A stretch of 6,574 bases of DNA from Anaerobacillus sp. (GCA_007120055.1 SKOL01000546.1:1-6574), one strand, 5' to 3'; positions 1-6,190 are shown, counted from the stretch's first letter. Made by a program: numbers and translations. Notes: a model not told the origin generated them from the letters alone.

Positions 1-7
1 CCTCCTC
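1..7 (-). promoter_or_regulatory. Ribosome binding site of the next cyd-operon gene, beyond the left edge
   Basis: On the minus strand the window ends with GAGGAGG, a near-perfect Shine-Dalgarno sequence, 25 nt after the cydB stop codon. The next gene should therefore start a few bases outside the window, in the same operon. In Bacillaceae the gene after cydB is often the small bd-oxidase subunit gene cydS or the transporter genes cydC/cydD; which one is present cannot be seen. An ATG-ATG at 22-27 opens a frame to the edge (MMNKRLNEE), but it has no RBS of its own and is probably not a gene. Confidence 0.55.
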
Positions 8-31
8 GTTCAACCTCTTATTCATCATATT

Positions 32-1051
32 TTAATACCCAGAACGTTCCGGTGTTGCCTTACCACGAAATACGTAATAAACGTAAATCGTATAAATAAT
101 TACTAAAGGCATCCCAATAAGTGCAATAATAAACATTACTTTTAACGTTAGGTCAGTAGATGATGCATTATATATCGTTAAGTTTGGCGCCGAATTCGCT
201 GAAAAAACAAGGTTAGGAAACATCCCTGCAGCTAACGTTCCGATTTTTGTAATAATTACTAATGAACTTGCAACAAAAAGTCTTCCGTAATGTTTCATTT
301 TAAGAAACATTGGGATCGCAATTAATGCTGCAACGGTTGTCAACGGAATGATAAATAAAACTGGATAGTTAAAATAGTTAGTAAACATATGTGGTGCATA
401 AATTTGTGCTGTTAAAGTTCCTGCTAACCAAGCAACAATAATCGCATAACTGAAAACTTTCGTTAATCGAATCGCTCGTTTTTGCAAATCACCATCTGTT
501 TTTAAAATCGTATACGCTGTACCTTGTAATAAAAAGCCAATCAAACCGACGATACCGAGTAACAGTGCATATGGGTTTAATAGAGCGAAAAACGTACCAG
601 AATAGTTTTGCATCTCATCCATTGGAATTCCGACAACGACATTCCCCATTGCTACACCAAATAAAAGACCAGGTAATAAACTACCGATGAAAAATAGTCT
701 TCCCATCAACTTTTGCATATGAGGATCATCTTCAGTTTTAAAATAATATTCTACCGCTATCGCTCTGAAAATTAATCCGAATAAAACGAGTAACATCGCA
801 AAGTAAAAACCACTAAATACCGTTGCATACACAAACGGGAATGCCGCAAACAAAGCACCACCAGCGGTTAATAACCAAACTTCATTACCATCCCAAACAG
901 GTCCAATTGAATTAATTAATGTTTTCTTTTCTTCTTTCGTTTTACCAAGCGTATAGAAAAGCGTACCAACTCCTAAATCGAAGCCATCTAATACAGCGTA
1001 ACCGATAATTAATACACCTAGAAGAATGAACCAAATAACATTTAAATCCAT
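32..1051 (-). CDS. cydB: Cytochrome bd ubiquinol/menaquinol oxidase subunit II (CydB)
   Basis: CydB is the second large membrane subunit of cytochrome bd oxidase, which oxidises quinol and reduces O2 to water at high affinity without pumping protons. The protein has 339 residues and many hydrophobic helices across its length (eight or nine expected in the family). The N-terminal signature is clear: the helix ending GYAVLDGFDLGVG (residues 17-29), then GPVWDGNEVWLLTAGGALFAAFP from about residue 50, then FRAIAVEYYFK. These are hallmark CydB segments, and Asp22/Asp25 sit in the conserved DGFD motif. The ATG overlaps the cydA stop (TAATG) and has an AGGAGGT ribosome binding site 9 nt upstream inside the cydA end, so the two are translationally coupled. 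The length is normal for the Gram-positive family and there are no frameshifts. Confidence 0.97.
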   Translation of the reverse strand: MDLNVIWFILLGVLIIGYAVLDGFDLGVGTLFYTLGKTKEEKKTLINSIGPVWDGNEVWLLTAGGALFAAFPFVYATVFSGFYFAMLLVLFGLIFRAIAVEYYFKTEDDPHMQKLMGRLFFIGSLLPGLLFGVAMGNVVVGIPMDEMQNYSGTFFALLNPYALLLGIVGLIGFLLQGTAYTILKTDGDLQKRAIRLTKVFSYAIIVAWLAGTLTAQIYAPHMFTNYFNYPVLFIIPLTTVAALIAIPMFLKMKHYGRLFVASSLVIITKIGTLAAGMFPNLVFSANSAPNLTIYNASSTDLTLKVMFIIALIGMPLVIIYTIYVYYVFRGKATPERSGY

Positions 1052-2409
1052 TATGCCGTGACCTCCTTTTTCCCGTCAGTAAAGGCCGTATCCATATCGA
1101 ACTTCTTCACTTCTTTGACCATTAAATAAATCATTAGATATAAAAGGAAGCTATAGATACTAACGAATAACCCCATTGATATAAACAACTGTGTCGTTGT
1201 TAGTTGCGAAACACCATCAGCGGTTCGTAGTACACCGTAGACGATCCACGGTTGTCTTCCCCACTCTGCAACAACCCAGCCAGCAGTATTAGCGATATAA
1301 GGGGTTGGCAACAATAACAACGAAGCTTTGAGCGCAAATGTATTGTCATAGAGAGTACCTCTACGCATCTTAAACGCTAAAAAGATCGTCCATAGCATAA
1401 ATACCATACCTAAACCAACCATAATACGAAAAGAAATAAAGTTGCCTAAGATCGGCGGGCGCTCATCCGCTGGAATTTCTTTTAAGCCTGTGACTGGCTC
1501 ACTTGTGTCACCGTGAGTTAAATAACTTAATAACCCAGGAATTCCAATCTCAAATTTATTCGTTTCATTTTCATAGTCTGGTATTGCAAAAAGTAACAGT
1601 GGTGCATTACTCTCTGTTTCCCAATGCGCTTCATATGCTGCTAATTTCGCTGGTTGCGTTTCTGCAACTAAAACGGAATGTGAGTGACCTGAAAATGCTT
1701 GCGTGATTGAAAAAACAAGCCCGAAAACAATTGCTATTTTCATAGATTCTTTAGCAAGTGGAATGTTCTTTTTCTTTAGTAAGTAATAAGCGCTAATCGC
1801 GATGACAAAGAATGCTGTAAGTACGTAAGCACCTTGCAGAACATGAAAAAAGCGAACCATTGTTGACGGGTTAAAAATGGCTTCTGCAAAGTTAACCATT
1901 TCCGCACGGTTCATTTCTTCATTAATAATGAACCCAGCAGGTGTGTGTTGCCAAGAGTTCGCAGCGATGATCCAAAATGAAGATAGTGTCGTTCCTAGTG
2001 AAATCATTAGCGCTGCAAAAAAGCGCATCCCTTTTGAAATTTTATTTCGACCGAAAACGAGAAGACCGATAAACGTTGACTCTAAAAAGAAGGCAAATAC
2101 CCCTTCGGCTGCAAGTGGCGCGCCAAAAATATCACCGACAAAACGTGAGTATGCCGCCCAGTTCATTCCGAACTGAAATTCCATCGTAATCCCTGTCGCA
2201 AGTCCTACACCAAAATTAACAAGAAATAATTTCGTCCAAAACCTAGCCATCTTATCGTACAAAGGATTACTCGTTCTCCAATACTTAAATTCCATGTAAG
2301 CAATGAGTACCGCTAGACCGATCGTTAATGGTACAAAAAGATAATGGACAATGACGGTAAACATAAACTGTAGCCTTGATAATGTAACAAGGTCTAACAT
2401 TTCAAACAT
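1051..2409 (-). CDS. cydA: Cytochrome bd ubiquinol/menaquinol oxidase subunit I (CydA)
   Basis: CydA carries the haems and the quinol site of cytochrome bd oxidase. The 452-residue protein aligns with E. coli CydA with an offset of 3: His22 corresponds to His19 (haem ligand), Glu102 and Glu110 to Glu99/Glu107, His189 to His186 and Met330 to Met393 (haem b558 ligands), and Glu382 to Glu445 just before GRQPW (384-388). Lys255 and Glu260, in the Q-loop region KLAAYEAHWET, match the quinol-site residues Lys252/Glu257. The Q-loop lacks the C-terminal insertion of the E. coli protein, so this is the short (S) subtype usual in Bacillaceae, and the length fits. The chosen ATG has a GGGAGGGGG Shine-Dalgarno upstream; Met4 is a weaker alternative start. 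It is the first gene of the operon, behind a 290-nt leader with Rex-like palindromes. Confidence 0.97.
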   Translation of the reverse strand: MFEMLDLVTLSRLQFMFTVIVHYLFVPLTIGLAVLIAYMEFKYWRTSNPLYDKMARFWTKLFLVNFGVGLATGITMEFQFGMNWAAYSRFVGDIFGAPLAAEGVFAFFLESTFIGLLVFGRNKISKGMRFFAALMISLGTTLSSFWIIAANSWQHTPAGFIINEEMNRAEMVNFAEAIFNPSTMVRFFHVLQGAYVLTAFFVIAISAYYLLKKKNIPLAKESMKIAIVFGLVFSITQAFSGHSHSVLVAETQPAKLAAYEAHWETESNAPLLLFAIPDYENETNKFEIGIPGLLSYLTHGDTSEPVTGLKEIPADERPPILGNFISFRIMVGLGMVFMLWTIFLAFKMRRGTLYDNTFALKASLLLLPTPYIANTAGWVVAEWGRQPWIVYGVLRTADGVSQLTTTQLFISMGLFVSIYSFLLYLMIYLMVKEVKKFDMDTAFTDGKKEVTA

Positions 2410-2444
2410 TTAAAAATCCCCCTCCCAATGAAACATTTTTCCTT

Positions 2445-2462
2445 TTGTTCAATCATGAACAA
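2445..2462. promoter_or_regulatory. Rex-type operator candidate in the cydA leader (site 1, best)
   Basis: TTGTTCAATCATGAACAA is a perfect inverted repeat: two 7-bp arms with a 4-bp spacer, 35 nt before the cydA start. It matches 12 of the 14 fixed positions of the Rex consensus known from Firmicutes, TTGTTAANNNNTTAACAA. Rex is the NADH-sensing repressor that controls cydABCD in Bacillus subtilis, where several sites lie in the long cyd leader. The palindrome is seen directly; assignment to Rex is inference. Confidence 0.55.
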
Positions 2463-2535
2463 TCGGTAGTTATTTTGATAAACAGTGTAAATATATGAAA
2501 GCGAAATTCACCTATACACACTTTTAACATTTCCG

Positions 2536-2553
2536 CTGTGATATTTTTCACTG
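2536..2553. promoter_or_regulatory. Rex- or Fnr-like operator candidate in the cydA leader (site 2)
   Basis: CTGTGATATTTTTCACTG agrees with the Bacillus Rex consensus TTGTGAAATATTTCACAA at 13 of 18 positions. The core TGTGA-N6-TCACT is also a good Fnr/CRP-family box, so the factor is uncertain. Both regulators would make sense for a bd oxidase that responds to low oxygen or a high NADH/NAD ratio. Confidence 0.5.
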
Positions 2554-2622
2554 TTAACATCATTGTAATGGAACTAACAGGATAAAATATGTACTAATAT
2601 TGACTATTTTGTTACAATTTTC

Positions 2623-2640
2623 TTCACAATTATTTCACAT
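2623..2640. promoter_or_regulatory. Weak Rex-like site and half sites upstream of cydA (site 3)
   Basis: On the minus strand ATGTGAAATAATTGTGAA keeps the left Rex half-site TGTGAAAT but not the right one. TTGTGAAG follows directly, and further downstream in the cyd direction comes TTGTAACAA (2610-2618). A possible minus-strand promoter overlaps it (TTGAAA, 17 nt, GAAAAT), which would place the transcription start in the repressor-binding zone. This is a low-confidence site, listed because a three-site arrangement is known for B. subtilis cyd. Confidence 0.25.
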
Positions 2641-2776
2641 TTCAACAGTATTGCATATACCCAAAAACACATTTCCCTTTTGGGCGGGATTTTAAACCAT
2701 AGATATATCAATATTTTCAATGTTTTAAAGAGGAAATATTAAAAACAAGTTTAAAATAACCATTCGAATTTTCAAC

Positions 2777-2801
2777 AAAAAACTCGAACTTGAAGTCCGA
2801 G
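2777..2801 (-). terminator. Rho-independent terminator on the minus strand
   Basis: Read on the minus strand, CTCGGACT and AGTTCGAG form an uninterrupted 8-bp stem with one G-U pair around a TCA loop, followed at once by TTTTTTG. On the plus strand the G-U becomes an A-C mismatch, and the trailing tract (ATTTTTG) is similar. The stronger orientation is minus. It sits about 310 nt beyond the selenoprotein stop and upstream of the cyd leader, so it probably ends the selenoprotein transcript and insulates cydA. Confidence 0.7.
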
Positions 2802-2877
2802 ATTTTTGTTTATATTACAAAATTAATATAGATTTTCATATAATAAATTTCATATTTTTTATAATCGCATTAAGTAT

Positions 2878-2956
2878 CTATATGTAATTACGTTAAGCAG
2901 CCGGCAACTACATATAGTTTAATATGGCTCAATTCAGATAATTAGGAAATTTACTC
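2878..2956. repeat. Structured intergenic repeat, copy 1
   Basis: It begins with an inverted repeat: CTATATGTA (2878-2886) pairs with TACATATAG (2909-2917), and GTT/AAC continue the stem inside. It ends with a 32-nt block (2925-2956) running from TGGCTCA through TAATTA to GAAATTTACTC. The block matches copy 2, exactly 140 nt away, at 26 of 32 positions with no gaps. No coding capacity is apparent. Confidence 0.6.
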
Positions 2957-3018
2957 AATTAGTTTTCTTTTTTTATTCAGTGAATATCAAAATTCTTTAT
3001 TCCCGCCACTAAGACCAA

Positions 3019-3115
3019 TATATAGTTGCGTCAAAACCATTTGCAAACTCTATATTACGTGGTTTGGCTCATTTGTGGTAATTATGAAATTCACTCGTAA
3101 TTATTAAATTCACTC
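3019..3115. repeat. Structured intergenic repeat, copy 2, with a 19-bp tandem duplication
   Basis: This copy opens with a hairpin like that of copy 1: TATAGTTGC near 3022-3030 pairs with GCAAACTCTATA at 3043-3054, allowing a bulge. The shared 32-nt block follows at 3065-3096. Its last 19 bases are duplicated in tandem: GTAATTATGAAATTCACTC (3078-3096) and GTAATTATTAAATTCACTC (3097-3115), with one difference. The second 19-mer supplies the final GAG-TGA of the selenoprotein gene, so the present C-terminus lies inside the repeat. Confidence 0.6.
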
Positions 3116-3598
3116 TATTAAATATTGCTGTACTTCATTGTAAACATCTTGATCTTTAGGACGATCAAATTGGTTAGAACTAACGTAACTATAAACAACC
3201 TTGCCGTGTTCATCGATAAAAAATAAGCTCGGATGAGCTAAACGGAATGAGTCAATGTTAATTCGGTTATACACATCAAAAGCTTTCATTACCGCACGAT
3301 CCTCATCAATTAAAAATGGAAACGGCATCGGATTTTCTGAAAGCCATTTAGCTACTGATTCTTTTTTTTGACCTGCAATTACAACTATTTTGATACCTAC
3401 CCCATCGTATTTCGGGGCATTTTCACGCAACTGCACGAGCTGCTTGCGACAGTTTGGTCAAAACGTCCCTCGTAAAAAATATAATAAAAATGGTGTTCCT
3501 CTAAATTGATTAGCAGTATACGTCTTCCCATCAACACCATCAAGTGTAAATGCTGGAATTTGTGAACCTCGCTGTAAACCTTTTTCTTTTTTCGGCAT
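3110..3598 (-). CDS. Peroxiredoxin-like (AhpC/TSA family) selenoprotein, UGA codon 47 read as selenocysteine
   Basis: One frame runs from ATG at 3598 to TGA at 3110, interrupted only by TGA at 3458-3460. With that codon read as Sec the product has 162 residues and a thioredoxin fold of the AhpC/TSA Prx-like family. Around residue 33 comes RGTPFLLYFLRGTF, then Sec47-Pro-Asn-Cys50-RKQLVQLRE, then IKIVVIAGQ (69-77), FPFLIDED (93-100) and HPSLFFIDEHGKVVYSYV (122-139). Cys-containing relatives read RGTWCPxCRKQL here, so UGA replaces exactly the first, nucleophilic Cys, giving a UxxC redox motif; Cys50 is the only cysteine. The likely role is thiol-dependent peroxide or disulfide reduction in the cytosol; no signal peptide is seen. 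AGAGGTGA precedes the ATG by 4 nt. A SECIS-like hairpin follows the UGA. The alternative is a nonsense mutation, but coding on both sides is intact. Standard calling would give a 108-residue fragment from 3436 without the active site. Confidence 0.85.
3426..3448 (-). promoter_or_regulatory. Bacterial SECIS element (selenocysteine insertion hairpin)
   Basis: In the minus-strand mRNA, 9 nt after UGA, CGCAA pairs with UUGCG (5 bp). Then GCA pairs with UGC (3 bp), with a 2-nt AG bulge on the 3' side, and the apical loop is GCUCG. The first loop base is G, 18 nt after the UGA. Bacterial SECIS elements need a loop G in the first two positions about 16-37 nt from UGA, and E. coli fdhF is similar in spacing. 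A competing fold, GCAGCU with AGUUGC and loop CGUGC, also puts G at loop position two. SelB binding is inferred. Confidence 0.75.
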
Positions 3599-3601
3599 GA
3601 T

Positions 3602-3630
3602 TTCACCTCTTATAATTTTACTACTATAAT
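3602..3630 (+). promoter_or_regulatory. Candidate SigA promoter of the Gfo/Idh gene
   Basis: TTCACC (3602-3607) and TATAAT (3625-3630) are 17 nt apart on the plus strand. A second possibility is TTGATA (3636-3641), 16 nt, TACTAT (3658-3663). Either overlaps the divergent promoter of the selenoprotein gene, so the two units may compete for polymerase. Sequence match only. Confidence 0.35.
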
Positions 3631-3643
3631 AGCGTTTGATACG

Positions 3644-3672
3644 ATTATACTTTAAATTACTATCGATTTAAA
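3644..3672 (-). promoter_or_regulatory. Candidate SigA promoter of the selenoprotein gene
   Basis: On the minus strand TTTAAA (3667-3672) and a perfect TATAAT (3644-3649) are 17 nt apart, matching 4 of 6 and 6 of 6 consensus bases. This would give a leader of roughly 40 nt before the AGAGGTGA ribosome binding site at 3603-3610. Confidence 0.45.
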
Positions 3673-3686
3673 AATAGGAGGATTTT

Positions 3687-4727
3687 ATGACAAAGCCATT
3701 ACGGATTGGAATTATCGGTACCGGAGAAATAGCAAAAGGGGCTCACATTCCAAGTTATCAAAGTTGTGAAAATGTTGAGGTTACCGCTGTTGCTAATCGA
3801 ACAGTTGAAAAAGCAAAAACTTGTGCCGATAAATTTCAAATTCCACACGTTTATCAAGATTACAAGACGATGCTTAATGAAATTGAATTAGACGCCGTCA
3901 GTATTTGCACACCAAATAAATTCCATGCAGAGCAAGCGATTGCCGCTTTAAATAAAGGCTGCCACGTTTTATGCGAGAAGCCACCTGCTATAACGGTTGA
4001 AGAGGTAGTCGCGATGGAAGAAGCAGCAAAAAAAGCGGGTAAAATTTTAGCTTATGCGTTTCATTATCGTTACGCACCAGAAGTGATGACATTGAAAAAA
4101 TTCATAGAAGCAAATGAAATAGGCGAAATATACTCTGCAAAAGCTACCGCTATGCGGAGGCGCGGCATTCCAGGATGGGGTGTTTTTACGAACAAAGAAC
4201 TCCAAGGAGGCGGAGCGCTGATCGATATCGGTGTCCATATGCTTGACACAGCTCTTTACTTAATGGACTACCCTGAGCCAGATACAGTACTCGGAACCAC
4301 CTATGAAAAGCTTGGAAATAGGCCTGGTGTCGGTTTGTTAGGAGATTGGGATTGGAAAGACTTTTCCGTAGAAGACATGGCTAACGCAATGATTACGTTT
4401 AAAAATGGCGCAACACTTATGCTAGAATCAGCTTTTGCCGCTAACGTTGAAAAAGACGATGTAATGCAAGTTTCGATTATTGGCGACCAAGGGGGCGCAG
4501 ATGTATTCCCATTGAAAATATACCAAGAAAAACACGGTGTCCTATTAGATACAACTCCTGCTTATTTACCAAGTTATAGCTTACATACGAAACAAATTCA
4601 TGACTTTGTTCAGTGTATCTTTACAGAAACAGAACCGCCGAGTAACCCGAGACAAGGAGTTACATTGCAAAAAATAGTAGCAGGTATTTATGAATCTGCG
4701 AATACTGGTAACGCAGTGAAGTTGTAA
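3687..4727 (+). CDS. Gfo/Idh/MocA-family NAD(P)-dependent oxidoreductase
   Basis: This is a 346-residue cytosolic oxidoreductase. The N-terminal Rossmann fold starts with GIIGTGEIA (8-16), the nucleotide-binding glycine motif, and carries the CTPNKFHAEQAIAALNKGCHVLCEKP run in which Glu97-Lys98-Pro99 is the family's EKP motif with its functional lysine. The C-terminal alpha/beta domain has GGGALIDIGVHMLDTALYLM (174-193), where Asp180 and His184 occupy the usual catalytic-site positions. The family oxidises or reduces sugars, inositols and related polyols. The substrate cannot be read from the sequence and no sugar-pathway genes are adjacent. The start is firm: AGGAGG at 3676-3681 lies 5 nt before the ATG. 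It is divergent from the selenoprotein gene and appears monocistronic, ending in a hairpin terminator. Length is normal for the family. Confidence 0.92.
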   Translation: MTKPLRIGIIGTGEIAKGAHIPSYQSCENVEVTAVANRTVEKAKTCADKFQIPHVYQDYKTMLNEIELDAVSICTPNKFHAEQAIAALNKGCHVLCEKPPAITVEEVVAMEEAAKKAGKILAYAFHYRYAPEVMTLKKFIEANEIGEIYSAKATAMRRRGIPGWGVFTNKELQGGGALIDIGVHMLDTALYLMDYPEPDTVLGTTYEKLGNRPGVGLLGDWDWKDFSVEDMANAMITFKNGATLMLESAFAANVEKDDVMQVSIIGDQGGADVFPLKIYQEKHGVLLDTTPAYLPSYSLHTKQIHDFVQCIFTETEPPSNPRQGVTLQKIVAGIYESANTGNAVKL

Positions 4728-4783
4728 GCTAGAAAGGCGTTGCTGCGGCGCTTCATCTTTACAGATAGCATTCTTATTCGTGG

Positions 4784-4819
4784 AAACGTCACGTTGAACT
4801 TCTTATCGTGACGTTTTTT
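4784..4819 (+). terminator. Rho-independent terminator of the Gfo/Idh gene
   Basis: AAACGTCACG (4784-4793) and CGTGACGTTT (4807-4816) form a perfect 10-bp stem with a 13-nt loop, and the T run continues to 4819. It lies about 57 nt after the stop codon and is the first and best-paired unit of the repeat array that follows. Confidence 0.75.
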
Positions 4820-4955
4820 CAATTCGCGATCGCGCGAACGTCACATTGACCCTTTCATCGTGACGTTTTCTCTTCTCCATCGTATGAACGTCTCGTTGAA
4901 ACCCTCATCATGACGTTTTTTCATCTTCTCCACGTATAAACGTCTCGTTAAACAC
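4784..4955 (+). repeat. Tandem array of terminator-like hairpins, period 50-52 bp
   Basis: Four units begin with AACGTC at 4785, 4837, 4887 and 4939. The first three each end in GACGTT followed by T-rich sequence. Stem pairing falls from 10 bp in unit 1 (4784-4816) to 8 bp in unit 2 (4837-4844 with 4860-4867) and 6 bp in unit 3 (4887-4892 with 4912-4917). Unit 4 keeps only the left half. The loops are also related: TTGAACTTCTTATC, TTGACCCTTTCATC, TTGAAACCCTCATC. The order suggests duplication of a terminator followed by decay. Confidence 0.75.
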
Positions 4956-5025
4956 ATCTCCTGCATAATTACTTACATTTTGCAAAACTTACTTTTATCA
5001 AAGAATATTGTGAGGAGTGTTACAA

Positions 5026-5892
5026 ATGAATAGTAATCAATTACCATCATCATTTCCACCACAACATCAAACAAAACACCCTGGGATCGAAGCTGAAATG
5101 AAGCCACGACCTCTCTTTGATGACCCTAATTATGTTGGCAGTGGGAAATTAACCGGTAAAGTCGCCTTAATTACTGGGGGAGATAGTGGTATTGGCCGAG
5201 CTGTGACGATCGCCTTCGCGAAAGAAGGAGCAAATATAGCCATTGCCTACTTAGACGAAGCAGTTGATGCAGAAGAAACAAAACAATTAGTGGAAGCAAA
5301 AGGCGTTCAATGTTTAGTCTTACAAGGAGACATCGCTGATGAGAACGTTTGTAACAGTATCGTTTCGGACACAATCAATACTTTTGGGCAACTAGATATT
5401 CTTGTAAATAATGCCGCATCGCAAGTCGTGCAAAATAATATTAGCAACATTACAACTGCCCAATTAGAACGCACATTTCAGATTAATATTTTCTCATTTT
5501 TCTATTTTGTTAAAGCTGCATTGCCACACTTAAAACAAGGAAGCTCAATCATTAACACTGCTTCAGTTACCGCTTATCACGGTCACGAACAACTTGTCGA
5601 TTACTCTGCAACTAAAGGCGCGATCGTTACATTTACAAGGTCATTATCAATGCAACTTGTTGGCCAAGGTATTCGTGTCAATGGTGTTGCCCCCGGTCCC
5701 ATTTGGACACCGCTAATTCCATCTTCCTTTCCAGCTAGTCAAGTTGCTAGTTTCGGAAGCAATACACCAATGAAACGTGCTGGTCAGCCTTTTGAACTTG
5801 CTCCAGCATACGTATACTTAGCATCGAATGACTCGTCATATGTATCCGGACAAATCATTCATGTTAATGGTGGAGAGATCGTGAACGGGTAG
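5026..5892 (+). CDS. Short-chain dehydrogenase/reductase, YhdF/YdaD type
   Basis: This is a 288-residue classical SDR with an N-terminal extension. Residues 1-40 include PGIEAEMKPRPLFDDPNY, a segment typical of the Bacillus YhdF/YdaD and E. coli YghA group. The Rossmann fold begins at about residue 45 with TGGDSGIG (50-57), the cofactor-binding motif. LVNNAA (126-131) and the catalytic tetrad Asn154, Ser180, Tyr193, Lys197 (YSATK) are all present, and APGPIWTPL follows at the usual place. It should reduce a carbonyl or oxidise an alcohol with NAD(P); the substrate is unknown, and some Bacillus relatives are general-stress proteins. I chose ATG at 5026 because TGAGGAG (5011-5017) lies 8 nt upstream; an in-frame GTG at 5017 overlaps that RBS. 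It appears to be a single-gene unit; I see no convincing promoter. Confidence 0.93.
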   Translation: MNSNQLPSSFPPQHQTKHPGIEAEMKPRPLFDDPNYVGSGKLTGKVALITGGDSGIGRAVTIAFAKEGANIAIAYLDEAVDAEETKQLVEAKGVQCLVLQGDIADENVCNSIVSDTINTFGQLDILVNNAASQVVQNNISNITTAQLERTFQINIFSFFYFVKAALPHLKQGSSIINTASVTAYHGHEQLVDYSATKGAIVTFTRSLSMQLVGQGIRVNGVAPGPIWTPLIPSSFPASQVASFGSNTPMKRAGQPFELAPAYVYLASNDSSYVSGQIIHVNGGEIVNG

Positions 5893-5905
5893 TATAACTG
5901 AAAAG

Positions 5906-5931
5906 CCAGGAACCGTATTGTTGGTTCCTGG
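5906..5931. terminator. Hairpin after the SDR gene, possible terminator
   Basis: CCAGGAACC (5906-5914) and GGTTCCTGG (5923-5931) form a perfect 9-bp stem with an 8-nt loop, 13 nt after the SDR stop. No T run follows on the plus strand; on the minus strand CTTTTC follows. It may end the SDR transcript inefficiently or act mainly on transcripts from the right. Confidence 0.5.
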
Positions 5932-6040
5932 TCAAAGACTTTAGATTATTCATTTGGCTTTAAAAACAAATCTTGATACTGTACTTTTCTATCGAAAGGA
6001 GACCTATACTCCCCTTTCCACCTGAGTAATAACGTTATGG

Positions 6041-6077
6041 TTTCAATGCGCCAAAAAACAGTTTCAATGCCCGAAAC
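6041..6077. repeat. 21-bp repeats, left arm
   Basis: TTTCAATGC occurs at 6041 and 6062, spaced 21 bp. A degenerate copy, CGTCAATGC, lies at 6080. The same unit occurs in the opposite orientation in the right arm. Confidence 0.55.
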
Positions 6078-6101
6078 GACGTCAATGCTGCAAATAATTG
6101 A

Positions 6102-6137
6102 TGTGCAGTATGGGGGAACTGTGCAGTAGTTGGGTTC
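6102..6137. repeat. 18-bp tandem duplication inside the left arm
   Basis: TGTGCAGTA begins at 6102 and again at 6120, with partly similar sequence after each (GGGGGAAC and GTTGGGTTC). The right arm has only one equivalent of this segment, so the duplication probably arose after the inverted arms formed. Confidence 0.45.
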
Positions 6138-6190
6138 GGGCGGTCATTAAAGTCAAATAATCAAGAAAAGAGTACTCGAAACGCAGAACT

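Larger units (their letters stand above)
2410..3109. other. Intergenic region between cydA and the selenoprotein gene
   Basis: I see no protein-coding gene in these 700 bases. Reading left to right, it holds the cydA leader with the palindromes listed separately (2410-2640). A small hairpin follows, CCCAAAA at 2660-2666 with TTTTGGG at 2678-2684, which could lie in or near the 5' end of the cyd transcript. Next come a minus-strand terminator (2777-2801), an AT-rich spacer, and two diverged copies of a structured repeat (from 2878 and from 3019). Confidence 0.7.

Noticed and set aside
1503..2176. Plus-strand ORFs of 67 and 99 residues inside cydA
   Set aside because: They lie antisense to a well-conserved gene and resemble no family.
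3110..3436. A 108-residue Prx fragment starting at ATG 3436, or a pseudogene broken by TGA
   Set aside because: The fragment would begin after the active site and has no good RBS, while the upstream part in the same frame has a strong RBS, start and conserved sequence. The TGA sits at the catalytic Cys codon with a SECIS-like hairpin, so Sec decoding explains it better.
3397..3606. 69-residue minus-strand ORF over the N-terminal half of the selenoprotein gene
   Set aside because: It is in another frame, has low-complexity sequence unlike any family, and is a shadow of the real gene.
5017..5025. GTG start three codons upstream for the SDR gene
   Set aside because: That GTG overlaps the TGAGGAG Shine-Dalgarno, which is ideally placed for the ATG at 5026.
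5171..5374. Minus-strand ORF inside the SDR gene
   Set aside because: Leucine/arginine-rich shadow of the conserved SDR coding frame.
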